Of a DNA stretch of 64,000 nt, positions 1 through 8,797 are shown piece after piece. Positions within the stretch are counted from its first letter, which is position 1, and each line of letters starts with the position of its first letter. The translations under genes were made by a program, and so were the position numbers. This DNA is from CAYTAU01 sp964442075 (lineage in GTDB: Bacteria > Bacteroidota > Bacteroidia > Bacteroidales > CAYTAU01): the NCBI GenBank assembly GCA_964442075.1, contig CAYTWH010000004.1, forward strand, positions 1 through 64,000. Reading direction: 5' to 3'. The notes under the pieces are model-generated. The model saw only the letters and a program-made list of their open reading frames with translations. It searched no databases and was not told where the DNA came from.

Positions 1-720
1 GTTAATGGGTTCTACGATTTATCTTGAAAAAATGAATTTTTAGAACCCACCTTTAATAATTCTTATCAATATCTCCGTATTATTTTTAAACAACCCCGAA
101 TATATTACAGCAACTATATTTTTCACGAACCAATAAACGATGACGGCACCATCAACAATAGTCCTCCATGTATAATCAAATTGGACAGATATGGAGGAGA
201 AACATTTTCTGGTATTACCGGAGAAAATTTCTTTCTTACCGGAAAAGCAACAATAAGTTCTATACCTGATAATTTAATGCCTAAACTTGATTATATCAAC
301 GATACATTACTTTACCTCAGATTACTCGGTTCTGCTATTTATCATGATAATGCGAATGATGTATTTAATATTTGTCTCAGTTTTAATGACAACTCATTTT
401 TAATTAATCCGGCTGCGGATATTTTTTATTCAACGTATTCTAACATCAAAATTGATTTTATTCAGAATATTTCTGTTTTTCATACAGAGAACATTAAACA
501 AAACACAATATTTCCAAACCCGTGTGATGGTTTATTGTATCTCAACAGCAAATTAATGAATGTAGCTACATTTAAGATTATTGATATTAAGGGCAAAAAT
601 ATTTTTTCAGGACAAGTATGCACCAATATTCTTGACTTGCACAACATTCCTTCCGGATTATATTATATCATTATCGAAACAAAAGACAGTCTGTTCTCAG
701 AAAAGTTTATTTTACGGTAA
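1..720 (+). CDS. T9SS type A sorting-domain protein, 3' part, with probable frameshift
   Basis: C-terminal part of a secreted protein whose 5' end lies left of the window. The last ~75 residues form a T9SS type A sorting domain: an FPNPCDGLLYL segment, then the IIDIKGKNIFSG strand and a final SEKFILR strand. The domain directs outer-membrane export and surface attachment. The frame is open from base 28 to the stop at 718-720 but is blocked upstream by TGA at 25-27. One extra A in the A-run at 27-32 would join the upstream frame (reading GSTIYLEK) to NEFLEPTFNNSYQYL, so I read this as one gene with a 1-nt deletion, biological or a sequencing error. A TTG at 181 is only a formal start. The body has no recognised domain. 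Confidence 0.6.
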
Positions 721-817
721 TTTTATAACTTGAATTTCCTGTTTGTCACGAATTACCCTTTATGGTTTATTTTTGAGAGCAACACAACCACTCACTAACA
801 AAGGGGAAATAATTCAA

Positions 818-2170
818 CTATTCTTTCATAATTTTCTTAATAATAGAATCACTTTCTGTAATAATCTTAATAAAATATATTCCGCTTGGTATGTTTAAAA
901 GATCAATAACATTATTTTCATTAGTATTTTCATGATAAATAAGTGTTTTTCCTGAAACATCTAAAATCTCATAGCTTGTTATATTAACTCCTTTTACAAT
1001 TAGATAATCTTTAACAGGATTAGGATAGATCTCAATATTTTCTTTTGGTTGATCTATTCCAATAAGATAATCTTTATCATTAATATCAACTAAAATAGTG
1101 TCATTTAAACCATCAATAATAATCATTACAGTTTCAAAATTTTCTGTAATTGCATCTCCAATAGGTTCTATATTGATTGTTGCACTTATGCTGTCTTTCG
1201 GGAATATCAGTTGATTATTAATAAAATTATAATCAACACCATTTGTTGCTGTTCCCTGAATATCTAAATTATAAATTATTTTATTTCTCGCAATATCAGG
1301 CAGTGTAATTGTTATTTGAACATCAATTGAATCTTCAATGGCATCATTTGTTGATTTGCTTGAAAAGGGGGTTTGTGCAAATGAATATTGTAATGGAAAA
1401 CTACTGAATGAATTCTCCTCTAGAAAAACAGCCGAATCAAAAGCAGAATCTCCTGCATCTCCAATGGCAATTTTAATATGATAAATATGAAACGGCATTA
1501 CTTGCAATATTGCGTCTAAAGGCGTAGTAAATGCATCATAGGTAACATATAGTCCGCCTGAATTATCAACATAATATTGAGAATTTAAACCCGCATTAAC
1601 ATTATCTATGGTTACCGGCAATGTGCTTCCCGGAATAATAGCAATATTTTCATTGTTATAACTATTTAGAGATGTATCAGGATTTGGACCTGAAACAAAA
1701 AATCCAAATACATCATTAAAGCTTGAGTTTACATATTCGGGGTACTCTTCTGATGCAAAAACATATCTAAAATCCATTAAATTGGTATATGGAATATAAT
1801 CAAACTCTATTATAGCTGCATCGTTAACGACATATCCCGGAATTAGAGTTGCCAGTTCCGGGTCACTACCTGTTCCTGTTGTTGCTCCTGAGCTTCCTGA
1901 AGTATTTGCATCATCGGCCAGTTCAACATCTCCTGTTGACAGAATAATACCATTGTCTATTCCAATAGCGCTATTAAAATTTTCAAAATAACCAAGATTT
2001 GCAATTGGTGTAAAAATACAATTGGAACTAATATTGAAAACAAGAATATAATTTCCTAACAAAACATCCGTAACATAATATGAGGCATTTGTATCAGGAA
2101 TACTTACCGATTGTGAGGATATTGCTCCTGAAATAAGCAAACTAATTAGAATAATAATTATTTTTTTCAT
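818..2170 (-). CDS. Secreted choice-of-anchor L domain protein with T9SS sorting domain
   Basis: 450 residues. An N-terminal signal peptide (MKKIIIILISLLISGAISSQ) is followed by a region typical of choice-of-anchor L proteins (about residues 25-240), with the hallmarks GIILSTGDV, FDYIP, FRYVFASEEYPEYV and NDVFGFFVSGP. A Calx-beta-like stretch follows (about 275-370: TLPDIARNKIIYNLDIQG, ENFETVMIIIDGL). The last ~75 residues are a type A sorting domain starting at IEIYPNP. Predicted to be exported by T9SS and attached to the cell surface; the ligand is unknown. Divergent from the secreted protein at 2307, with 136 bp between them. The ATG at 2170 directly precedes the signal peptide. Confidence 0.85.
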   Translation of the reverse strand: MKKIIIILISLLISGAISSQSVSIPDTNASYYVTDVLLGNYILVFNISSNCIFTPIANLGYFENFNSAIGIDNGIILSTGDVELADDANTSGSSGATTGTGSDPELATLIPGYVVNDAAIIEFDYIPYTNLMDFRYVFASEEYPEYVNSSFNDVFGFFVSGPNPDTSLNSYNNENIAIIPGSTLPVTIDNVNAGLNSQYYVDNSGGLYVTYDAFTTPLDAILQVMPFHIYHIKIAIGDAGDSAFDSAVFLEENSFSSFPLQYSFAQTPFSSKSTNDAIEDSIDVQITITLPDIARNKIIYNLDIQGTATNGVDYNFINNQLIFPKDSISATINIEPIGDAITENFETVMIIIDGLNDTILVDINDKDYLIGIDQPKENIEIYPNPVKDYLIVKGVNITSYEILDVSGKTLIYHENTNENNVIDLLNIPSGIYFIKIITESDSIIKKIMKE

Positions 2171-2306
2171 TTTATTTTAGATTTTTGAAGTGATGCAATT
2201 TAATAAATTATTGTTAATATTCAAAATATTATAAGATGTTTTTTTAATCGGGATTATTTTTTTACTATTTTTATATTTTATTTATAAGCTTTAAATTTAC
2301 ATTGAC

Positions 2307-3575
2307 ATGAAAACAATTACTATTCTTTCAATTATTATTGCTTTTTCAATTATTTCAACAGCGCAATATACATCAGTTATTGATGGGAACTGGACAAGTC
2401 CAACTACATGGAGCCCTGTGGGAGTACCAGTTCCGGGAGATGATGCAACAATCAATACAAATGTTATTCTTGATACAGATTTTGGGTATAGTTCCGGAAC
2501 TATTATTATTAATGCAAGCGGAACTTTGATTGAAAATATTGGTGGACGAAGCTTTGCTGTACAGGGAGGAGAACTTAATGTAGGCGGAACTTTAGATGTT
2601 ACAAATTTTATGGCAACAGGAGGTATATTTGAAATAACAGGAACAGGGACAGCAACAACTCACATAATGTTTTTAGGAACAGCTGTAGATAATTATGGAT
2701 TTATTGATGTAGATAGCTTGCAAAACACTGTGGAACTTAATAATTACGCTAATGCCACAATTGATGTATTTAGGTTTTTAAATCAGGGAGAATTAAACAA
2801 TGCCGGTGTAATTGATGCAACAGATTTTTATAATGATGGTGAATTAATAAATAATTATGACATATATCTTACAAACTATACAAATGCCAATTATACATTA
2901 AATAATTGGTATATTGAGTTTAATGATTTTACAAATACCGGTGATTTTGAAAATGATGGCTCATTGTATGGAACAAATGATTTTACTAATACCGGATATT
3001 TTGAGCATTATGATGATTTTTATGTTGCAAATGATTTTTTAAATGCAGATTCTGTAGATTTTGAAGCATATTTTTATACCGAAAGCCTAGTTACTATTGG
3101 AAACAACTGGTATAATGCAGACACAATTGAAGGAACTGTAAATGCTCAATTTTGCATTCAAAATGAAACAGGAAATGAAGGAGAAATGCTTGGATTTTTT
3201 GATTTCTGTGATAATACTCCTCCAGGAACTTCTCCTTATATAGATATAAATATAGGGAATATTGATGCAGGAATTACATATTGCTTAACTCCGTGTAATA
3301 CAAATTTAGCTAAAAATGCAGATACAAAACCTTCTGTAAATATTTATCCAAATCCATTTAGCTACGAAGCTACCATAAAATTCGAGAATTTTAATTCAAA
3401 TGAAAAATCTAAATTTGTAATTTATGATATTACAGGTAAAAAAGTTCTGCAAATATCTGAATTAAAAGGAGAAAATATAAAAATTAATAGTGCCGATATT
3501 GGTAAAGGATTTTATTTTTACAGTATTACTGCTGATAATAAAATTGTTGCCTCAGGAAAACTAATTGTTGAATAA
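2307..3575 (+). CDS. Secreted repeat-rich protein with T9SS sorting domain
   Basis: 422 residues. Signal peptide (MKTITILSIIIAFSIISTAQ), then a start typical of Bacteroidota surface proteins (DGNWTSPTTWSPVGVPVPGD). A long low-complexity beta-rich region of approximate ~20-residue repeats follows, built on DFTNTG, FENDGSLYGTNDF and related units, probably a beta-solenoid. The last ~75 residues are a type A sorting domain (VNIYPNPF, then VIYDITGKKV and a terminal SGKLIVE). No catalytic motif is visible, so an adhesin or structural surface role is the modest inference. It is followed by nadB, with a 68-bp gap. Confidence 0.8.
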   Translation: MKTITILSIIIAFSIISTAQYTSVIDGNWTSPTTWSPVGVPVPGDDATINTNVILDTDFGYSSGTIIINASGTLIENIGGRSFAVQGGELNVGGTLDVTNFMATGGIFEITGTGTATTHIMFLGTAVDNYGFIDVDSLQNTVELNNYANATIDVFRFLNQGELNNAGVIDATDFYNDGELINNYDIYLTNYTNANYTLNNWYIEFNDFTNTGDFENDGSLYGTNDFTNTGYFEHYDDFYVANDFLNADSVDFEAYFYTESLVTIGNNWYNADTIEGTVNAQFCIQNETGNEGEMLGFFDFCDNTPPGTSPYIDINIGNIDAGITYCLTPCNTNLAKNADTKPSVNIYPNPFSYEATIKFENFNSNEKSKFVIYDITGKKVLQISELKGENIKINSADIGKGFYFYSITADNKIVASGKLIVE

Positions 3576-3643
3576 TTTTTAATTTTTTATACCAACGTTA
3601 TTAATAAGTATTTTTATAATTTTGCAATTATAAAAGTAATTAT

Positions 3644-5218
3644 ATGATTCGTAAAACTGATTTTTTGGTTATTGGTTCCGGACTAGCAGGCTTGAGTTAT
3701 GCCCTTAAGGTTGCAGAACATGGAAAAGTAATAATAATCAGCAAAACCACAATTGATGAAACTACAACAAAGTATGCCCAGGGAGGCATTGCTGTAGTTA
3801 CAAATAAACAAGATTCACACGAAAAACATATTAAAGACACAATCAATGCCGGAGCAGGATTATGTAATAATAATGTTGTGAAAATGGTAGTAACTGAAGG
3901 CACAAAACAAATTAACGAATTAGTAAAATGGGGAATTCAATTTGATAAAAAGTCTGACGGTGATTTTGATCTTGCAAAAGAAGGAGGGCATAGCGAACAT
4001 AGAATCCTGCACCATAAAGATAATACAGGGTATGAAATACAAAGAGCTTTAACCCAACAAATCAGTAATCATCCAAATATAACTGTTTTAGACAAATGTT
4101 TTTCATTAGATTTAATTACACATCATCATCTTGGACAAATTATAAAACGAGGAGCAAATAATATCGAATGTTATGGTGTTTATGCTTTAAACATTCGTAA
4201 TAATTCTATAGATACAATTATTGCCAAAATTACCTTTATGGCAACCGGAGGAATAGGCAATATTTATCAAACCACTACAAATCCGATAATTTCAACAGGA
4301 GATGGTATTGCCATGGTTTATCGTGCCAAAGGAATTTGCGAACACATGGAATTTGTACAATTTCACCCAACATCGCTTTACAATCCAAAAGAAAGACCGT
4401 CATTTCTTATTACAGAAGCATTAAGGGGTTTTGGTGCTGTTTTAAAAACAGCGGATAAAAAAGAATTTATGTACAAGTATAGTAAACTAGGATCCTTGGC
4501 TCCTCGCGATATAGTTGCCAGAGCAATTGATAATGAATTAAAGAACAGAGGAGATGAATTTGTTTATTTAGATGCAACGGGACTAGACACAATTGAACTT
4601 AAAAAACGATTTCCTAATATTGTTGAAAAATGTAATTCTCTTGGAATAGATTTGTCGAAAGATATGATACCAGTTGTTCCTGCTGCTCATTATATATGCG
4701 GAGGCATTAAAATTGATATAAATGGAAAAAGCTCAATTGTCAATTTGTATGCAGCAGGTGAAAATGCATCGTCAGGTATGCACGGAGCAAACAGACTTGC
4801 GTCAAATTCTTTAACGGAAGCTACTGTTTTTGCCATTAGAGCTGCTTCGCATTCAATTAATACAATTAATTCTATAGAATTACAAAAAAATATTCCAAAA
4901 TGGAATGATGAAGGCACATCTCTTCCTGAAGAAATGGTTTTGATAACACAAAACATGAAAGAATTAAGGCAGATTATGAGTAATTACGTTGGGATTGTAC
5001 GTTCTAACTTGAGATTAAAAAGAGCACTTGACCGATTAGAAATAATCTATAAAGAAACAGAAGAACTTTATAATAAATCAACAATATCTTTAGAGCTTTG
5101 CGAATTGCGAAATGCAGTTAATGTTGGTTATTTAATAATTAAAATGGCTAAAGGGCGTAAAGAAAGCAGGGGACTACATTATACAATTGATTATCCAAAT
5201 AAATATATTGTTGACTAA
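3644..5218 (+). CDS. nadB: L-aspartate oxidase
   Basis: 524 residues, the usual NadB length. Catalyses FAD-dependent oxidation of L-aspartate to iminoaspartate, the first step of de novo NAD synthesis; cytoplasmic. The N-terminal dinucleotide-binding motif is GSGLAG (residues 11-16). TTKYAQGGIAVV, EGGHSEHRILHH, the substrate-site segment EFVQFHPTSLY and HGANRLASNSLTEA are characteristic of NadB and separate it from SdhA/FrdA. The C-terminal helical domain (EEMVLITQNMKELRQIM...SRGLHYTIDYP) is complete. NadA and NadC are not in the window, so this gene stands alone between secreted-protein genes. ATG start chosen; no strong ribosome binding site, as usual for Bacteroidota. Confidence 0.95.
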   Translation: MIRKTDFLVIGSGLAGLSYALKVAEHGKVIIISKTTIDETTTKYAQGGIAVVTNKQDSHEKHIKDTINAGAGLCNNNVVKMVVTEGTKQINELVKWGIQFDKKSDGDFDLAKEGGHSEHRILHHKDNTGYEIQRALTQQISNHPNITVLDKCFSLDLITHHHLGQIIKRGANNIECYGVYALNIRNNSIDTIIAKITFMATGGIGNIYQTTTNPIISTGDGIAMVYRAKGICEHMEFVQFHPTSLYNPKERPSFLITEALRGFGAVLKTADKKEFMYKYSKLGSLAPRDIVARAIDNELKNRGDEFVYLDATGLDTIELKKRFPNIVEKCNSLGIDLSKDMIPVVPAAHYICGGIKIDINGKSSIVNLYAAGENASSGMHGANRLASNSLTEATVFAIRAASHSINTINSIELQKNIPKWNDEGTSLPEEMVLITQNMKELRQIMSNYVGIVRSNLRLKRALDRLEIIYKETEELYNKSTISLELCELRNAVNVGYLIIKMAKGRKESRGLHYTIDYPNKYIVD

Positions 5219-5225
5219 GAACACC

Positions 5226-6197
5226 TTAATCATTTTTTGGTCTAACTCCTATCGAACCTTTATATTTTGGAATTCCACCAATTGGGGTGGTATAAAAGGG
5301 CAATAATTCACCATATTGGTTTGTAATATAAAGAACTACATTATTGTTTTTTATTTTTTTAAAAGGGTCTTTACGAAACTGAATATCTAAAGATGTTTTT
5401 CTCTCGGCATCATCAATTTTATGAATGGCATGAGCCCAGTTTCCTTCATTACTGGTTTTACTTTTTATAAGGTTTTTTGTAACCGAAATTATTCTAATAT
5501 CTCCATCGTCATCCCAGTCGAAATTTGATTGTTTTATTGAAATAACATTATCATCAATATATGGATAAATGTGCGAAACATTTTTTGGATTATCGTGTAA
5601 TCTGAATGTATATTCATATGTAAAAGAATTAGCGCCTTCAATAGATTTGTTAGAGTTTTGCTCCGTACTTAAATAATAGCGATATAAATTCCCGTCATCT
5701 CCCGATACTCCTTCGGCTATCATTTTAAAAACATAACCGTTAAATTTCTTAATAAATTCTCCTTCAGACGGGTTAAAAGGTCCAAAAGTGTACCATTTTT
5801 GATCATATTTTTGATTTACTCCAAATGTTTTTGATGCTAATAAATTACCACTTTTGAAATTCCCTGTTGGTTGTGTACTTCGGGCAGCTTTGTTTGTATA
5901 ACACCCCGTTCCCCCATAAACCGAAAATTTTGTTTTTGTATTAAAATCAATTTTTAATTCATCAACCTCTCCTCCAACATCCGGGTCAAAAACTCTTAAA
6001 TAAATAGGAGAAGTAAAATCTTTTGGTATTATAAAAAAGAATGTTTGACAAAAATCATCGTCACCCCAGTTAATATCTCCATATTTTCCAAAAGTTACCA
6101 AATAGGGAATATTCTCCTCAACTGTTGGGACAGGTTGCGAATATGATAATGTTACGGCATTAATTATTAATATAAATGTAAGTATATGTAATTTCAT
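5226..6197 (-). CDS. Exported protein of unknown function
   Basis: 323 residues, convergent with nadB with 7 bp between stops. The signal peptide is MKLHILTFILIINAVTLSYS. The mature part has no domain I recognise. It is beta-rich and aromatic, with notable segments WGDDDFCQTFFFIIP, IYLRVFDPDVGGEVDE and FSVYGGTGCYTN. No lipobox and no T9SS sorting tail are seen, so a periplasmic or outer-membrane-associated location is inferred. The wording around PKDFTSPIYLRVFDPD suggests a jelly-roll or C2-like beta fold, but this is a weak guess. Confidence 0.7.
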   Translation of the reverse strand: MKLHILTFILIINAVTLSYSQPVPTVEENIPYLVTFGKYGDINWGDDDFCQTFFFIIPKDFTSPIYLRVFDPDVGGEVDELKIDFNTKTKFSVYGGTGCYTNKAARSTQPTGNFKSGNLLASKTFGVNQKYDQKWYTFGPFNPSEGEFIKKFNGYVFKMIAEGVSGDDGNLYRYYLSTEQNSNKSIEGANSFTYEYTFRLHDNPKNVSHIYPYIDDNVISIKQSNFDWDDDGDIRIISVTKNLIKSKTSNEGNWAHAIHKIDDAERKTSLDIQFRKDPFKKIKNNNVVLYITNQYGELLPFYTTPIGGIPKYKGSIGVRPKND

Positions 6198-6290
6198 ATG
6201 TTGTTCTTAAAATAAATTTATAGAATTCAAAAATAACAATAATTATACCTAATCTCAAACCAAAATAAATTTATAAAAATAAAATTTATA

Positions 6291-6316
6291 AAAAAAGCCC
6301 CGAATTTCGGGACTTT
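6291..6316 (-). terminator. Rho-independent terminator after the second TonB gene
   Basis: On the minus strand an AAGTCCCGAAATTCGGGGCTT hairpin is followed by a run of seven T, starting 25 bp after the stop of the gene at 6341-7027. Confidence 0.8.
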
Positions 6317-6340
6317 AGGAAAATATAATAAAGTTGAGAT

Positions 6341-7027
6341 TTAACCGGATATTGTAAAATTAATTGGCACCTGAAACGAAACTTTTACAGGTTTTCCTCT
6401 TTGTTTACCGGGTTTCCATTTAGGCATTGATTTTATAACTCTTACTGCTTCTTTATCTAAATATGGGTCAACTTTTCGTAAAACTTTTACATTTGAAACG
6501 CTTCCGTCTTTTTCAATAACAAACTGAACAAAAATCCTACCTGTAATGCCCATTTCTCTTGGAGATTCAGGATATTTTGTGTTATCCGCAATCCATTTTA
6601 GCAAACCTAATTCACCCCAAAAAGGAAATTCGGGCTTGTCCTCAAGTACATAAAAATTAAATATTTCCTCTTCGTCGTCGTCATCAACATCAACTTCAAC
6701 AATTTTAATATCTGTATCCTCATCAATATCTGTATCTTCAATAATAAGTTCATCCTCAATATCAACATCATCCTCTACTATATCTAATACTTCAAGTACA
6801 ACAGGAGGAGGTGGAGTTGGCTTACTTTCAGGAAAAGTATTGGCCATATCCTCTTCGTCAATTTGCTCTCCGATTAATTGCCCGAGAGTATTTTCAAAAT
6901 TTTCTTCTATTTTCCATTCAAAAGCCATATATGTTAATGACAATACTATAACTAATCCTATTTGCAAGAAAATGCTTTTTTTCTTTTCTAAATTGGCTTT
7001 AGGTGTTTTTTTTGTTTTCATAATCAA
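6341..7027 (-). CDS. TonB-like energy transducer, copy 2
   Basis: 228 residues. A single N-terminal membrane anchor (about 19-38) is followed by a proline stretch (TPPPPVVLEV) and a very acidic linker (about 80-130, EDDVDIEDE, VDVDDDDEEEIF). A C-terminal TonB domain follows (about 130-226: YPESPREMGITGRIFVQFVI, VLRKVDPYLDKEAVRVIKS, WKPGKQRGKPVKV). TonB proteins pass proton-motive force from ExbB/ExbD to outer-membrane receptors. No exbB, exbD or receptor gene is nearby, so the partner is unknown. It is a close tandem paralog of 7167-7847 and has its own terminator. The linker is acidic rather than the Lys-Pro-rich one of classical TonB. Confidence 0.85.
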   Translation of the reverse strand: MIMKTKKTPKANLEKKKSIFLQIGLVIVLSLTYMAFEWKIEENFENTLGQLIGEQIDEEDMANTFPESKPTPPPPVVLEVLDIVEDDVDIEDELIIEDTDIDEDTDIKIVEVDVDDDDEEEIFNFYVLEDKPEFPFWGELGLLKWIADNTKYPESPREMGITGRIFVQFVIEKDGSVSNVKVLRKVDPYLDKEAVRVIKSMPKWKPGKQRGKPVKVSFQVPINFTISG

Positions 7028-7117
7028 AAATTTTTAATGAATATATTATAATAATTTCAAAAATTTATCTGTAATATTTTATAAAAACAAATTTTATGCC
7101 ATTGTAGGTAAGAAATT

Positions 7118-7144
7118 AAAAAAGCCCCGAATTACGGGGCTTTA
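7118..7144 (-). terminator. Rho-independent terminator after the first TonB gene
   Basis: The perfect stem AAAGCCCCG/CGGGGCTTT with loop AATTA is followed on the minus strand by a T-rich tail. It lies about 25 bp after the stop of the gene at 7167-7847 and nearly copies the terminator of the sister gene. Confidence 0.8.
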
Positions 7145-7166
7145 GAAAATATAATAAAGTTGAAAT

Positions 7167-7847
7167 TTAGTATAATTTAAAACTAATTGGTACCTGAAAC
7201 GAAACTTTTACAGCTTTTCCTCTTTGCTTGCCCGGCTTCCACTTAGGCATTGATTTTACAACTCTTACAGCTTCTTTATCCAAATAAGGGTCAACTTTTC
7301 GCATTACTTTTACACTTGAAACCCTTCCGTCTTTTTCAATAACAAACTGAACAAAAACTTTTCCTGTAATACCATTTTCTTTTGCAATTTCAGGATATTT
7401 TGTGTTTTGTGCAATCCATTTCACTAAACCGGATTCACCTCCAAAAGGGAACTCAGGTTTATCCTCAAGCACATAAAAATTAAATATTTCTTCTTCTTCT
7501 TCTTCTTCTTCAATCTCAGTAATTTCAATTACTGTATTTTCATCAGATTCTGTATCTTCAATAATAAGGTCATCCTCAATTTCAACATCATCCTCTACTA
7601 TTTCTAATACCTCAGGTGCGGCAGGTGGAGGTGGAGGTGGAGGTGGCTGGTTATCCTGAAAAGTGTTAACCATATCTTCTTCATCAATTTGGTCACTAAT
7701 TAATTCGCCAAGAGTATTTTCCAAATTTTCTCCTGTTGTCCATTCAAAAGCCATATATATCACTGCCAATACTACAACTAATCCTATTTGCAAGAAAATG
7801 CTTTTTTTCTTTTCTAAATTGGCCTTATGAGATTTTTTTATTTCCAT
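7167..7847 (-). CDS. TonB-like energy transducer, copy 1
   Basis: 226 residues, same architecture as its neighbour at 6341-7027: N-terminal anchor (about 18-37), a run of seven prolines (QPPPPPPPAAP), an acidic linker with a poly-Glu run, and a C-terminal TonB domain ending in GKAVKVSFQVPISFKLY. N-terminal and C-terminal parts are almost identical between copies while the linkers differ, as expected after tandem duplication. The DNA behind the linker is simple sequence: a TTC run near 7488-7510 and GGTGGA units near 7620-7648, which could change in length by slippage. It probably couples the inner-membrane motor to an outer-membrane receptor. Each copy ends in its own terminator, which argues for separate transcripts. 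Confidence 0.85.
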   Translation of the reverse strand: MEIKKSHKANLEKKKSIFLQIGLVVVLAVIYMAFEWTTGENLENTLGELISDQIDEEDMVNTFQDNQPPPPPPPPAAPEVLEIVEDDVEIEDDLIIEDTESDENTVIEITEIEEEEEEEEIFNFYVLEDKPEFPFGGESGLVKWIAQNTKYPEIAKENGITGKVFVQFVIEKDGRVSSVKVMRKVDPYLDKEAVRVVKSMPKWKPGKQRGKAVKVSFQVPISFKLY

Positions 7848-7972
7848 ATCAAAATAATTTAATGAGCAAATTTAATATAATTTCAAATAATTTCAAATAA
7901 TTATTGTTGTGATTTTAAAAAACAAATTTTATGCCATTGTGTAATAGGGAATTAAATTTCTTTTGATTTCTC

Positions 7973-8659
7973 TTACTTTTCTTTATCATATAAATACTGA
8001 ATATCACAATCTTTATATGTACATATAATATTTGAATAATCTTTATCGTCTTCATTTTCATCCTCAAGCTCCCAATCAAATTTAATTTTAGAAGGTCCTT
8101 CTTTGCGATATATAACTGCTAATACCAATCCTGATACAGAACCCAATAAATGTGATTCCCACGAAACACCATCCTGAATAGGTAAAATTCCCCATATCAT
8201 ACCACCATATAGGAATACTACCAATAATGAAATTGTCATCAATCTCATATCGTTTCTAATAACACCACTAACAAATAAAAAAGATGCAAGTCCATAAACT
8301 ATTCCGCTTGCTCCGATATGATAAGCTTCGCGAGCTCCAAACCACACCCATATTCCTGTAATTATGTATATTAAAAAAAAAATTTTATATGATATTTTAT
8401 TATAAAAATAAAATAATCCGATGCTTAGTGTTAATAACGGAATTGTGTTGGCAATAATATGAGAAAGGTCTCCATGAATTAATGGAGATAAAATTATGCC
8501 CGGCAAACCCTTTATTTTATGTGGAAAAACCCCAAAAGAAACAAAATTTGTTTCTAAAACTATTTCGCTAATCTTTATTACCCAACATAATAAAAGGAAA
8601 AACACAGGAAATACCAAACTGTGGTAAAATCTCTTTTTCTCTTCTATTGTTAACGACAT
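7973..8659 (-). CDS. Rhomboid family intramembrane serine protease
   Basis: About 228 residues from the ATG at 8659; a GTG at 8698 would add 13 residues, but that stretch overlaps the predicted promoter. Six hydrophobic segments form the rhomboid fold. Counting from the longer form, the catalytic serine is in HIGASGIVYG (S131) and the catalytic histidine in ESHLLGSVSG (H183). The oxyanion-site pair HIIAN precedes them. It cleaves membrane proteins within the bilayer; the substrate is unknown. The C-terminal ~40 residues are an acidic cytoplasmic tail. It is alone between the TonB pair and the divergent dacB. Confidence 0.9.
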   Translation of the reverse strand: MSLTIEEKKRFYHSLVFPVFFLLLCWVIKISEIVLETNFVSFGVFPHKIKGLPGIILSPLIHGDLSHIIANTIPLLTLSIGLFYFYNKISYKIFFLIYIITGIWVWFGAREAYHIGASGIVYGLASFLFVSGVIRNDMRLMTISLLVVFLYGGMIWGILPIQDGVSWESHLLGSVSGLVLAVIYRKEGPSKIKFDWELEDENEDDKDYSNIICTYKDCDIQYLYDKEK

Positions 8660-8663
8660 TGCA

Positions 8664-8695
8664 CAAAGATATAATTTTGAAATGATTTTACCAAG
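8664..8695 (-). promoter_or_regulatory. Bacteroidota-type promoter of the rhomboid gene
   Basis: On the minus strand the -7 box TATCTTTG (8671-8664) lies 20 nt from a TTG at about -33. The box ends only 4 nt before the ATG at 8659, so the transcript would start at or beside the start codon and have almost no leader. Confidence 0.5.
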
Positions 8696-8797
8696 CACTT
8701 ATTTTCCAACATGATTTTGTTGATAGTTTTATTTTACAATAACATAATTGCTGAATGTTCTTTATAATTTTACTCAAAATATTTTTTAAAAACTAAA

